Virus record (IMG/VR): IMGVR_UViG_3300047550_003584
Location: 1 to 64,000 of that record
Source of the DNA: a virus
Reading direction: 5' to 3' (one strand)
Length of the DNA stretch: 64,000 nucleotides
A program made the position numbers and the translations under genes. The number at the start of each line of letters is the position of its first letter. Positions within the stretch are counted from its first letter, which is position 1. A model generated the notes under the pieces. That model had not been told where the DNA came from. It saw only the letters and a list, made by a program, of their open reading frames with translations, and did not search any database. Of the stretch, positions 17,444-23,696 are shown piece after piece.

Positions 17444-17504
17444 GTAACAGGCGTGATGCCGGGGGATCGAATCCCCCACTCAGTATTGCCACAACTCAGT
17501 GGCA
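17440..17504 (+). promoter_or_regulatory. tRNA-like leader RNA element, family C, copy 3
   Basis: Outer stem CTGAGT / ACTCAG (17440-17445 / 17478-17483) contains the upstream TGA. Inside: GGC, loop GTGAT, GCC, then T-arm-like GGGGG / CCCCC with the tRNA-like loop ATCGAAT, directly continuous with the outer stem. The last hairpin TGCCAC / GTGGCA ends 20 nt before GTG 17525. Confidence 0.65.
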
Positions 17505-17524
17505 TTCACCTACACCACACCACC

Positions 17525-17713
17525 GTGATCAAAAGCGAATCCGTATTTGCATCTATCATCGTTACTGCATTTGGGCTAGGCATCCTTGCTGGCCCAGTCG
17601 CTGGGTACTTCATTGATCGGGCAACTGCCAAGCAATGCATCACCCATGACTGGCCTAAGGAGGCTAACCAAGTGCATCGTGATTGGTGCATTACCAACGG
17701 CTACAAGATCTAA
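17525..17713 (+). CDS. small single-span membrane protein
   Basis: 62 residues from GTG 17525. One membrane segment (SIIVTAFGLGILAGPVAGYF), then a cysteine-containing tail (QCITHDWPK; WCITNGYKI). It resembles the 18282 product in layout: membrane segment, charged linker, small Cys-bearing tail. No family recognised. Confidence 0.65.
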   Translation: MIKSESVFASIIVTAFGLGILAGPVAGYFIDRATAKQCITHDWPKEANQVHRDWCITNGYKI

Positions 17714-17762
17714 GACTCCTGCTCTGGGGACTACGGTCCCCTCAACAGGACTCAACATCCTG
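17714..17762 (+). promoter_or_regulatory. leader RNA element, family D, copy 1
   Basis: CCTG (17718-17721) can pair with CAGG (17746-17749) around hairpin GGGGAC, loop TACG, GTCCCC. Alternatively CAGGA (17746-17750) pairs with TCCTG (17758-17762) across CTCAACA. The two folds exclude each other. The element begins right after the upstream stop and ends 23 nt before ATG 17786. Confidence 0.5.
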
Positions 17763-17785
17763 TATCCCACTGCTAACTCAACACC

Positions 17786-17995
17786 ATGTCAATGATCAAG
17801 CACTGCACTGTCGTACTTTCCAACGGCAACGTCGTTGGGATGCATGCAAACGAAGCAGATGCAGAAATGCAAGCAATGGAGCTGGCATACGAATGGCGCA
17901 GACAATCTGACTGCGGCTCTGAAGTACCAGCGCCTAGGCTTGCCGTCCTGTCATTCAATGACTGGATGCAACTGCAGAAAGAGTTTGCATTCTGA
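17786..17995 (+). CDS. small hypothetical protein
   Basis: 69 residues: beta start (HCTVVLSNGNVVGM), then helix (EADAEMQAMELAYEWRRQSD). ATG 17786 after CTAACTCAACACC. No family recognised. Confidence 0.65.
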   Translation: MSMIKHCTVVLSNGNVVGMHANEADAEMQAMELAYEWRRQSDCGSEVPAPRLAVLSFNDWMQLQKEFAF

Positions 17996-17997
17996 CT

Positions 17998-18069
17998 CCT
18001 GCACTTAACCCTTCCGTTGTGGTATGTATGTACTACGACGGTGGGTTTTCTGCAGGCAATCAAGCCTGC
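17998..18069 (+). promoter_or_regulatory. leader RNA element, family D, copy 2
   Basis: CCTGCA (17998-18003) can pair with TGCAGG (18051-18056) around AACCC / GGGTT and CCG / CGG. Alternatively GCAGGC (18052-18057) pairs with GCCTGC (18064-18069). These share bases and exclude each other. The element ends 20 nt before ATG 18090. Confidence 0.55.
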
Positions 18070-18089
18070 TATCCAACTCAACTCAGACC

Positions 18090-18278
18090 ATGACTGCATT
18101 ACACATCCGCAAGAACATTGCAGCACTGCTGGTCAACACAGCTGCTGCTGTAGAGAATGCCAAGCTTCCTGACAAGGAGGCTGCTCGTACCAAGCTGCAT
18201 GACATCCGTTGTCGTGCAGCGGCACTCATGATGCCGAACGATATGGCATTCGTCATCACTCCCAAGAACAACATCTGA
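18090..18278 (+). CDS. small helical hypothetical protein
   Basis: 62 residues, alanine-rich helices (NIAALLVNTAAAVENAKL; EAARTKLHDIRCRAAALM). ATG 18090 after CAACTCAACTCAGACC. No family recognised. Confidence 0.65.
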   Translation: MTALHIRKNIAALLVNTAAAVENAKLPDKEAARTKLHDIRCRAAALMMPNDMAFVITPKNNI

Positions 18279-18281
18279 TCC

Positions 18282-18485
18282 ATGTCAAACAATCACTTCT
18301 TTGATTCCTGTGTGGCTATCATTCTTGGCACTAGCGTGGGCTTACTCGCTTCTGTTGGAGCGCAGAAGCTTCTCAACAGACACTACCAAGCAACGTGCCA
18401 TGACCGACCAGGACACAATTTGATCTACACCCAAGGATTCTTGGGTGATACGTACTACTGCATCAACAGTAAGTACATGAACTGA
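18282..18485 (+). CDS. small single-span membrane protein
   Basis: 67 residues with a membrane segment (VAIILGTSVGLLASVGAQKL) then a Cys-containing polar tail (HYQATCHDRPGHN). Only 3 nt after the previous stop, so co-translated. Layout matches the 17525 product; they may be distant paralogues. Confidence 0.65.
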   Translation: MSNNHFFDSCVAIILGTSVGLLASVGAQKLLNRHYQATCHDRPGHNLIYTQGFLGDTYYCINSKYMN

Positions 18486-18488
18486 TCT

Positions 18489-18559
18489 CTGCACTTAACC
18501 TTTCCGTCTTGATACGAATTCATATCGGACGGTAGGTTTTCTGCAGGGTTCTCCCTGCA
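18489..18559 (+). promoter_or_regulatory. leader RNA element, family D, copy 3
   Basis: CTGCA (18489-18493) pairs with TGCAG (18542-18546) around AACCT / AGGTT and CCGTC / GACGG. Alternatively TGCAGGG (18542-18548) forms a perfect 7-bp hairpin with CCCTGCA (18553-18559). Ends 31 nt before ATG 18591. Confidence 0.55.
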
Positions 18560-18590
18560 CTACACCACACGACACCACCAGGACTCAACC

Positions 18591-18836
18591 ATGACTCCTA
18601 AAGCTGTTGAACAACTGCTGACCCAAGACGCACGTCTATTGGCTCGCAGAGACTCCCCTGCCATTGACCAAGAGATTGAAGAACAGCGTCAAGCTGCTCT
18701 CGATCTTTTCTTCCAATGGCAAGATGGGTTAGCCCAGTTTCAAGACCTAGTTCCCTTCGTTGCCATCGTGCAGCGTAAAGTAGATCTCAACCGGGATCTG
18801 CTGCGGTGGGAACGCAAGCAACTGGAACAAGACTGA
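18591..18836 (+). CDS. small helical hypothetical protein
   Basis: 81 residues, nearly all helical and charged (VEQLLTQDARLLARRDSPA; DLLRWERKQLEQD). ATG 18591 after GGACTCAACC. No family recognised. Confidence 0.65.
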   Translation: MTPKAVEQLLTQDARLLARRDSPAIDQEIEEQRQAALDLFFQWQDGLAQFQDLVPFVAIVQRKVDLNRDLLRWERKQLEQD

Positions 18837-18840
18837 CTCT

Positions 18841-18887
18841 TGCACTGAGGGCCTCCGGGCCTTCTCTGCAGGACTCAACATCCTGCA
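18841..18887 (+). promoter_or_regulatory. leader RNA element, family D, copy 4
   Basis: The core is the hairpin GGCC, loop TCCG, GGCC. TGCAGGA (18867-18873) pairs with TCCTGCA (18881-18887) across CTCAACA; the first TGCA (18841-18844) is a weaker competitor. Ends 25 nt before ATG 18913. Confidence 0.5.
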
Positions 18888-18912
18888 CCTAATCTTTATC
18901 TCAATTTAACCA

Positions 18913-19194
18913 ATGGCACTAACACTTACGCCACGTGAAATTTTTGATGCATTGCAACCTATCAATGCAAATTCAGATGCTTGTTACTTGGAATTTACAG
19001 GTGACATTGTTTATTTGCATTGGACCACAGATAAGGAGAACGCTCAAATGTATGTAGACAACATCTTTGAGTGTTTAGATATCAAACTCTATGGTCATTG
19101 GGTAGACATCTGCGGGCAACACGAACGTGGTACCCCAGTTACATTGCCTAATGCAGCTTTGTTTGATTGTCGTTATATCCTTGCAACCAACTGA
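18913..19194 (+). CDS. small hypothetical protein
   Basis: 93 residues: MALTLTPREIFDALQPINAN, then alternating strands (LEFTGDIVYLHWTTD) and LYGHWVDICGQHERG. Mixed alpha/beta. No family recognised. Confidence 0.65.
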   Translation: MALTLTPREIFDALQPINANSDACYLEFTGDIVYLHWTTDKENAQMYVDNIFECLDIKLYGHWVDICGQHERGTPVTLPNAALFDCRYILATN

Positions 19195-19195
19195 T

Positions 19196-19399
19196 ATGAG
19201 GACAATCTACTCCATGGGCAAGGGCAAGTATATCCATTTGGATTCTTACGGTGAGTCTCATGAGACGCGCCGTTGGTCTATTGCCATTGCCACCTTCTCC
19301 CTCATCATCGCCACCATCACCGCTACAGCGTTGGTTGGCGTTGATATGACACAACTCAATCCTCAACCTATCCAGGGACAAATCAATGAATCTCGCTGA
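19196..19399 (+). CDS. small single-span membrane protein
   Basis: 67 residues from ATG 19196, two bases after the previous stop. A membrane segment lies at about residues 33-53 (IAIATFSLIIATITATALVG). The end overlaps the next gene by 14 nt. No family recognised. Confidence 0.6.
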   Translation: MRTIYSMGKGKYIHLDSYGESHETRRWSIAIATFSLIIATITATALVGVDMTQLNPQPIQGQINESR

Positions 19400-19733
19400 A
19401 CACACTCAAGTCCTCGAAGCACGTATCAATGCTTTGATTGATAAGCTGCTCGAGAAGTACCACAAACAGTACGGAGAACTGGGCATCGAGTTTGACATTG
19501 TATGTGGCACTAAGTACTACAAGATCATTCAACGTAACATCAGACGTAACTGTCTTGGTGGCTACGAAGGCAGTGTCCATGCATTTGTCCACAGACAATC
19601 AGGTGCTGTCTACAAGCCTGCTTCGTGGAAAGCACCGGCCAAACACGTACGTTACAACTTGCTTGATGACGTATCATATGGGACCTGCCTACACAATGCC
19701 GACTGGGCAGGCAGCTATCTGTACATGAAATAG
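19386..19733 (+). CDS. hypothetical protein
   Basis: 115 residues; N-terminal helix (HTQVLEARINALIDKLLEKY), then a mixed region with VCGTKYYKIIQRNI and AGSYLYMK at the end. The HRQSGAVYKPASWKAP segment resembles short cyanophage proteins annotated only as hypothetical. Function unknown. Confidence 0.65.
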   Translation: MNLAEHTQVLEARINALIDKLLEKYHKQYGELGIEFDIVCGTKYYKIIQRNIRRNCLGGYEGSVHAFVHRQSGAVYKPASWKAPAKHVRYNLLDDVSYGTCLHNADWAGSYLYMK

Positions 19734-19741
19734 CTACAATT

Positions 19742-19781
19742 CCCTGGGCATCCTCACGTAAGTGAGGTATAAGTCCCAGGG
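19742..19781 (+). promoter_or_regulatory. leader RNA element, family A, copy 3
   Basis: Outer stem CCCTGGG / CCCAGGG (19742-19748 / 19775-19781), inner stem CCTCAC / GTGAGG with loop GTAA, family constants CAT and TATAAGT between the helices. Ends 29 nt before ATG 19811. Confidence 0.7.
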
Positions 19782-19810
19782 GTTACATCATTTCAACCCA
19801 ACATCTAACC

Positions 19811-20185
19811 ATGCGCAATCGCATCTCACTCGTCAAAGAAGATCGGATCTGGCATCTTAGGTGCCAGGGCTATGGCTACGAATCAATCGGCAGCATTGTC
19901 AACTGCAATCCTGGTTACATGACGATTATCTTACGTCGTGTAAGGCAGCGTCCACCGATTGAAGAAGATCCGATCAAACGAGGAAGAAGAACGAACTTCC
20001 TAAGTGATGCACAAGTAGATGACATTAGAGCACGCAAGGCCAAAGGCGAGACTTGTCATTCAATCTCCAAGGATTATGACTTAAGTGAGTCCGCCATCTG
20101 GAACATTGCAAACCATGTCACCTACAAAGAACCAGCTTATGACAGCGGTTATCATTACAACTTTAGTAATCGGCTAACACGCTGA
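19811..20185 (+). CDS. double helix-turn-helix DNA-binding protein
   Basis: 124 residues. Residues ~9-40 (KEDRIWHLRCQGYGYESIGS) and ~66-98 (DDIRARKAKGETCHSISKDY, then SESAIWNIANHV) each look like a helix-turn-helix of the homeodomain-like/resolvase tail type. Likely a phage transcription regulator or an orphan binding domain from a homing endonuclease. No catalytic domain is present. Confidence 0.65.
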   Translation: MRNRISLVKEDRIWHLRCQGYGYESIGSIVNCNPGYMTIILRRVRQRPPIEEDPIKRGRRTNFLSDAQVDDIRARKAKGETCHSISKDYDLSESAIWNIANHVTYKEPAYDSGYHYNFSNRLTR

Positions 20186-20189
20186 TCAA

Positions 20190-20242
20190 CCTGGGCATCC
20201 ACAATTGAGAACTCTTCTCAATAACGTGGTGTAAGTCCCTGG
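20190..20242 (+). promoter_or_regulatory. leader RNA element, family A, copy 4
   Basis: Outer stem CCTGGG / CCCTGG with one T:T mismatch, CAT, inner CCAC / GTGG extended by TTGAGA / TCTCAA, then TGTAAGT. Ends 29 nt before ATG 20272. It has the longest inner arm of the family. Confidence 0.65.
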
Positions 20243-20271
20243 CTTACTGTCCATCTCACTCAACTCACACC

Positions 20272-20418
20272 ATGAGAGACCCTAATTTCATTGACGAGCA
20301 ACGTAACGCTGATTTGCTTGATGCCATGGCTGATCTTGCGTACCAGCAGGAGCAAGCCATGCGTGAAGAATACGAACTCAACCCACCAGAACAGGAGACT
20401 TACGATGACCAAGCCTAA
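20272..20418 (+). CDS. small acidic hypothetical protein
   Basis: 48 residues, acidic and helical (FIDEQRNADLLDAMADLAYQ; EEYELNPPEQETYDDQA). ATG 20272 after CTCAACTCACACC. The end overlaps the next frame by 14 nt. Confidence 0.6.
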   Translation: MRDPNFIDEQRNADLLDAMADLAYQQEQAMREEYELNPPEQETYDDQA

Positions 20419-20836
20419 GTACACACTACGGCAAGCATGGGATGACGGTGACATCATCGTCATCCTGATCGCAATCATCTCAATTATCATCACGGAGTTT
20501 GCATCATGTCTTACATCTCAGAACTCAAGAAGTTCTACCCCAAGTCCTACAAAGTGCGTTACGCAGTCAACGCCTATAAGGTCCACAAGTACTTCGAACA
20601 CGAAGATCCAACGGTCATTGTTATCCACGAAGTCAGGCTCTGCTACGGCGGACCAGAGGAAGGTGGATGGTGGTACCACGCAGGAGACCCTGTCCTCAGC
20701 CACTGCATCTTTTCCAAGAAGCAGGCGATCCAAACCTTCATCCAGTACTTCGAAGAGTACGAGATCGAAGGGCAGCCGTCTCTTGGAGATACAACAACTC
20801 GATCCAACATCGAGCTTAGCTTCTCCAACGAGCTAG
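20405..20836 (+). CDS. membrane-anchored ORF overlapping the next gene
   Basis: 144 residues. A clear membrane segment follows the start (IIVILIAIISIIITEFASCL). From residue ~37 the frame runs through the 20506 gene in another phase and is S/T/R-rich (SSTPSPTK; SRRSKPSSSTSKSTRSKG), unlike a folded protein. The membrane part looks real; the 331-nt overlapping tail is either an overprinted disordered domain or read-through of a frame that lost its stop. Confidence 0.45.
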   Translation: MTKPKYTLRQAWDDGDIIVILIAIISIIITEFASCLTSQNSRSSTPSPTKCVTQSTPIRSTSTSNTKIQRSLLSTKSGSATADQRKVDGGTTQETLSSATASFPRSRRSKPSSSTSKSTRSKGSRLLEIQQLDPTSSLASPTS

Positions 20837-20874
20837 CTAAGGCGTATCCTGAGTCCCGTCCACACTATTGCTAA
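20506..20874 (+). CDS. hypothetical protein
   Basis: 122 residues, well-formed alpha/beta sequence: MSYISELKKFYPKSYKVRYA, TVIVIHEVRLCYGG, FIQYFEEYEIEGQPSLG. This frame is clearly the coding one in the overlap. No family recognised. Confidence 0.7.
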   Translation: MSYISELKKFYPKSYKVRYAVNAYKVHKYFEHEDPTVIVIHEVRLCYGGPEEGGWWYHAGDPVLSHCIFSKKQAIQTFIQYFEEYEIEGQPSLGDTTTRSNIELSFSNELAKAYPESRPHYC

Positions 20875-20877
20875 GCC

Positions 20878-21120
20878 ATGCCAGCAACAACACTACCTGC
20901 ACTCAGCATCAATCAACGCAACCTCTACGCATACTTCCTGAATCACAGGAAGAAGTATGGGAATACACCATGTTTTGTACCTAAGCTTCCAGCGCAAAGC
21001 TCAAGGCTTGAGCAATATCTCCAGGCCTTGGTGCGACTGGAAGAATACGGATTGATACGTGTAGACAGAAGCAGTGATAACTACACAGCATGGATCATGC
21101 TTGCGCCTAAGAGCGCATGA
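20878..21120 (+). CDS. small winged-helix-like protein
   Basis: 80 residues: helix (INQRNLYAYFLNHRKKYGNT), second helix (RLEQYLQALVRLEEYGLIRV), then a short hairpin (DNYTAWIMLAP). This resembles a winged helix-turn-helix with the L-x-x-L-E-x-x-G-L-I pattern, hence a likely DNA-binding regulator. Three nt after the previous stop. Confidence 0.6.
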   Translation: MPATTLPALSINQRNLYAYFLNHRKKYGNTPCFVPKLPAQSSRLEQYLQALVRLEEYGLIRVDRSSDNYTAWIMLAPKSA

Positions 21121-21127
21121 CGTAGGT

Positions 21128-21196
21128 ATTTATACTTAATATTGTTTGCTATTGGAAAATAGCCAATACATGCCAATACTTCAGTCATAGCCTCAC
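21128..21196 (+). other. AT-rich spacer with hairpin
   Basis: AT-rich spacer holding the hairpin GCTATT, loop GGAA, AATAGC (about 21148-21163). It might contain a promoter (TATACTTAAT region), but I cannot assign -35/-10 with confidence. Confidence 0.35.
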
Positions 21197-21239
21197 TCCT
21201 GGGCAGCACCGATGTAAGTACGGTGTATAAGTCCCAGGA
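21197..21239 (+). promoter_or_regulatory. leader RNA element, family A, copy 5
   Basis: Outer stem TCCTGGG / CCCAGGA, CAG (CAT elsewhere), inner stem CACCG / CGGTG with loop ATGTAAGTA, then TATAAGT. Ends 28 nt before ATG 21268. The inner stem differs from copies 2-4 with compensation. Confidence 0.7.
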
Positions 21240-21267
21240 TTTACCTCAACCCAACTTCACATCAACT

Positions 21268-21555
21268 ATGGAACAAGCTAAGAAGTATCCAGCAATTGAC
21301 TGGACCAAAAATGAGTACCATCAACTGCAGCTGGTAGTTGATGCACTCAAAGCCATTTGTGCTCGCGAAGATAAACGTCATCAAATGGACGAGCATCTCG
21401 ATCCACACATGCGTAACGTTATCGATGAAGTGATCGGTATGTTAAGCGATGAGCTTGACTACGATCCAACGCCTAACGAACCTGGTGAACCACCCATGAC
21501 AATGAATGAAATGCACAGCGCTGCATGGAAAGAACATCAGGAGATGCATCGGTAA
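21268..21555 (+). CDS. small acidic hypothetical protein
   Basis: 95 residues from ATG 21268 (MEQAKKYPAIDWTKNEYHQL), helical, acidic and rich in Met/His toward the end (MTMNEMHSAAWKEHQEMHR). No family recognised. Confidence 0.65.
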   Translation: MEQAKKYPAIDWTKNEYHQLQLVVDALKAICAREDKRHQMDEHLDPHMRNVIDEVIGMLSDELDYDPTPNEPGEPPMTMNEMHSAAWKEHQEMHR

Positions 21556-21700
21556 CAGCCGACCAGGGGGACTAGTACATAAGTACTTCCCCCCTCAAAC
21601 TCCCCCGTTGGAGCACCAGGGAATCCTTGGATTTATATAGGAAATACTTATGTCCCAATCCTTGACTTCTCTGGTATTTATATCTAATTAACCTTTGATC
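21556..21700 (+). other. structured non-coding spacer before an endonuclease gene
   Basis: 145 bp with two nested inverted repeats: AGGGGG ... CCCCCT (about 21564-21596) around GTAC, and ACCAG ... CTGGT (about 21617-21675). It carries none of the family A-D constants and probably came with the endonuclease gene that follows. Confidence 0.4.
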
Positions 21701-22204
21701 ATGACACACCTTCCATTGCCTTCACTTGATTGGCTTAAGCAATATCTTGCTGTTGATCCAAGTCAGCCTAGTGGTTTGATCTGGATCAAGAACTATGCCA
21801 ACAGGAAGGCGCAAACAATGGCAGGTTCCGTGAATACAAACGGATATTATCAAGTCAGAATCAAAGGTAAACTTTACCTAACTCATAGAATCATTTATTT
21901 TTTACTAAACGAGAGAGACCCAGCTGACCAGGTTGTTGATCATGTTTACTCCAAAGCTAATCATGTAGATGTTCGTTGCGCAAACTATGTTCAGAATTCT
22001 TTCAACTCTAAACATCAAGCGACTGTTACATCGAGTGATTACAAAGGAGTTACATGGGATCGCAACAAATGGAAGGCTCGTATTTCCTATGGAGGAATAA
22101 CTTATGACTTAGGAAGATTCGATGATGAAATCAAAGCTGCTCAAGCATATGACCTCAAAGCTGTCGAGCTTGATCCAGAGTTTGCATTTCTTAACTTTCC
22201 ATGA
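21701..22204 (+). CDS. AP2-HNH homing-type endonuclease
   Basis: 167 residues from ATG 21701 (TTG 21695 possible). N-terminal HNH-type module: YLTHRIIYFLLNERDPADQV then VVDHVYSKANHVDVRCANY; C-terminal AP2 DNA-binding domain: YKGVTWDRNKWKARISYGG, then YDLGRFDDEIKAAQAYD. The HNH core has VDH but lacks the usual second His/Asn spacing (NDVRIENL replaced by HVDVRCANY), so activity is uncertain. Free-standing selfish element inserted among small genes. Confidence 0.85.
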   Translation: MTHLPLPSLDWLKQYLAVDPSQPSGLIWIKNYANRKAQTMAGSVNTNGYYQVRIKGKLYLTHRIIYFLLNERDPADQVVDHVYSKANHVDVRCANYVQNSFNSKHQATVTSSDYKGVTWDRNKWKARISYGGITYDLGRFDDEIKAAQAYDLKAVELDPEFAFLNFP

Positions 22205-22256
22205 GGGGCTTGCGCTCCCTGGTAGACTTACCTCGTTACTCAACTCATCTCAACTC

Positions 22257-22466
22257 ATGACTGACAACACTCCTTGCATACCAGACTCCATGGATATGCA
22301 AAGACTTCAAGCTATGCAACTTGTTGCCAAGATGAAGGAATCTGCAGAGAGACATGGCATTGGATTCATTGGTGGATTCATCTCACCTAACGGTGAGAAG
22401 TTTGTAATGACCAACATGACAAACGATGATGACATCAATGCACTAATGCCGGAGGATCTCAAATGA
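22257..22466 (+). CDS. small hypothetical protein
   Basis: 69 residues from ATG 22257 after CAACTCATCTCAACTC. MDMQRLQAMQLVAKMKESAE helix, then strands (GFIGGFISPNGEKFVMTNM). Overlaps the next gene by ATGA. Confidence 0.65.
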   Translation: MTDNTPCIPDSMDMQRLQAMQLVAKMKESAERHGIGFIGGFISPNGEKFVMTNMTNDDDINALMPEDLK

Positions 22467-22702
22467 CTCAACAACACCCTGTTGTTCCAACCAAATATCT
22501 ATTTGATGCTTGGCGTCAACAATACATAGAACATGAGAAAGACTTTAGTGAACTTCTTACTGAAGCTGCACAGTGGGGTGCAGATATTGAATTAGAAGAA
22601 TGCTGTGCATTATTCAAATCTAATTCGGTATGTGGCACCAAGTTCCAACGTGACTCTTCTGTGCGGGATCTACGCAATAAACGTAGACCGAAACCGAAGT
22701 AA
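22463..22702 (+). CDS. AAQWGAD-family small protein (divergent paralogue)
   Basis: 79 residues starting TQQHPVVPTKYLFDAWRQQY with the family core EAAQWGADIELEECCAL and the end LRNKRRPKPK. Two fuller relatives lie at 27807 and 30173. The family is small, acidic and cysteine-bearing; I recall similar proteins in marine and freshwater picocyanobacteria and their phages but no function. Confidence 0.75.
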   Translation: MTQQHPVVPTKYLFDAWRQQYIEHEKDFSELLTEAAQWGADIELEECCALFKSNSVCGTKFQRDSSVRDLRNKRRPKPK

Positions 22703-22708
22703 ACAACA

Positions 22709-22798
22709 TTGACAGTATCAATTACTGGTACTGAAGATGAACTTGAACAACTCATTCGTAAACTCAAAGATGACCGACAAATCTCCGTTAAATTTTGA
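22709..22798 (+). CDS. possible very short ORF
   Basis: 29 codons from TTG 22709: opening TVSITGTEDELEQLIRKLKD and ending DDRQISVKF. A beta-alpha-beta look and overlap with the next ATG support it; the TTG start and tiny size weaken it. Confidence 0.35.
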   Translation: MTVSITGTEDELEQLIRKLKDDRQISVKF

Positions 22799-22967
22799 CA
22801 AGACTATTGCTGGATTCAACGTCACTGAAAAGGGCGTTCAATCGTACAGCAAATCGTTTCAACTTGGTCCGTTTCAACTCACACTCAATGCTCGTGAGTC
22901 TGGTGTCCGTGGATCAATCAGTATCCCTGGCACAGGATTAAGCAAACGAAACATTAAATTATTCTAA
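22770..22967 (+). CDS. DUF4236-like small protein
   Basis: 65 residues from ATG 22770. The end YSKSFQLGPFQLTLNARESG then RGSISIPGTGLSKR matches the DUF4236 pattern (F-x-K-S-F-x-L-G-P ... S-x-S-G-V ... S-I-x-G-T-G). Function of that family is unknown. Confidence 0.55.
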   Translation: MTDKSPLNFDKTIAGFNVTEKGVQSYSKSFQLGPFQLTLNARESGVRGSISIPGTGLSKRNIKLF

Positions 22968-22971
22968 AGAT

Positions 22972-23000
22972 CCTGGGCATCCTTACGGTGTAAGTCCCAG
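22972..23000 (+). promoter_or_regulatory. leader RNA element, family A, copy 6
   Basis: Outer stem CTGGG / CCCAG (22973-22977 / 22996-23000), CAT, very short inner stem CC / GG, then TGTAAGT. Ends 27 nt before ATG 23028. Confidence 0.6.
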
Positions 23001-23027
23001 ATCCCGTCCACTTACTCAACTCAACTC

Positions 23028-23213
23028 ATGTCTGCTTACGTCGAGAACCTTACCCTGTTTGATCGCATCAATCTTGCTGCCTGCGCACAACGCAGGGCAT
23101 CAGCAAATGTGTTGGATTCAACACGATTTAAAGGCGAGTTTGACACGGCACGTCTGTGGACTAAGTATCGCCTTGTCAAGACCACTACCTATTCCTACAT
23201 CGAGGACAACTAA
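23028..23213 (+). CDS. small hypothetical protein
   Basis: 61 residues (YVENLTLFDRINLAACAQRR; RLWTKYRLVKTTTYSYIED). ATG 23028 after TACTCAACTCAACTC. Ends in ATG overlap with the next gene. No family recognised. Confidence 0.6.
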   Translation: MSAYVENLTLFDRINLAACAQRRASANVLDSTRFKGEFDTARLWTKYRLVKTTTYSYIEDN

Positions 23214-23464
23214 TGACAGTACTTGCTATTGAACACACATCATTTACTGAGACTCATGTCACAGTTACAGCAGTTGTTGACGAAATGCGCCTGCTCTATC
23301 GGGCAACTTACCTTGACCCTGAAGAGTGGGCTCCTGCATTGTGTCAAGCAACTATTGAACTGGATCCAGAGGAACCGATTCCTCTTGACGAAGATGGCTT
23401 CTGCAGTTATCTTGATCAGCTCGATCCTCAATGGGAATTACTAGACAAGGATGACATCGAATGA
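23213..23464 (+). CDS. small acidic hypothetical protein
   Basis: 83 residues, beta-rich start (VLAIEHTSFTETHVTVTAVV) and acidic end (DPQWELLDKDDIE). Overlaps both neighbours by ATGA-type junctions. No family recognised. Confidence 0.6.
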   Translation: MTVLAIEHTSFTETHVTVTAVVDEMRLLYRATYLDPEEWAPALCQATIELDPEEPIPLDEDGFCSYLDQLDPQWELLDKDDIE

Positions 23465-23643
23465 TTGGATTCTCAATTGAATTCAAACGTTGGTACTTTG
23501 TACTACGTGGTCCTAAAGGTCGCGTCTATCTAGCTACTGGCTTTGCTAAGCACATGCCAGTATTTGTTAATAACCGTAGCATTCATCTTCATGATCTTAC
23601 TGATGATGATATGAGTTACGGCACTTATCGTTGCGACCTTTAG
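23461..23643 (+). CDS. small beta-rich hypothetical protein
   Basis: 60 residues: FSIEFKRWYFVLRGPKGRVY, then HLHDLTDDDMSYGTYRCDL. Coupled to the upstream gene. No family recognised. Confidence 0.6.
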   Translation: MIGFSIEFKRWYFVLRGPKGRVYLATGFAKHMPVFVNNRSIHLHDLTDDDMSYGTYRCDL

Positions 23644-23648
23644 TTAAT

Positions 23649-23677
23649 CGTCCTGGACATGACGTTAAACTGTCCAG
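23649..23677 (+). promoter_or_regulatory. leader RNA pseudoknot element, family B, copy 2
   Basis: CGTC (23649-23652) can pair with GACG in the loop of hairpin CTGGACA / TGTCCAG; TTAAAC fills the last loop. Ends 19 nt before ATG 23697. Confidence 0.7.
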
Positions 23678-23696
23678 TTCAATTACATTTTGCCCA

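Noticed and set aside
19742-23000. Family A as a glutamine riboswitch or downstream-peptide RNA of cyanobacteria and cyanophages
   Set aside because: The layout and the AAGT string recall it, but the UUCA and GGACGGAAGUAGG-type conserved strings are absent. A covariance search would settle it.
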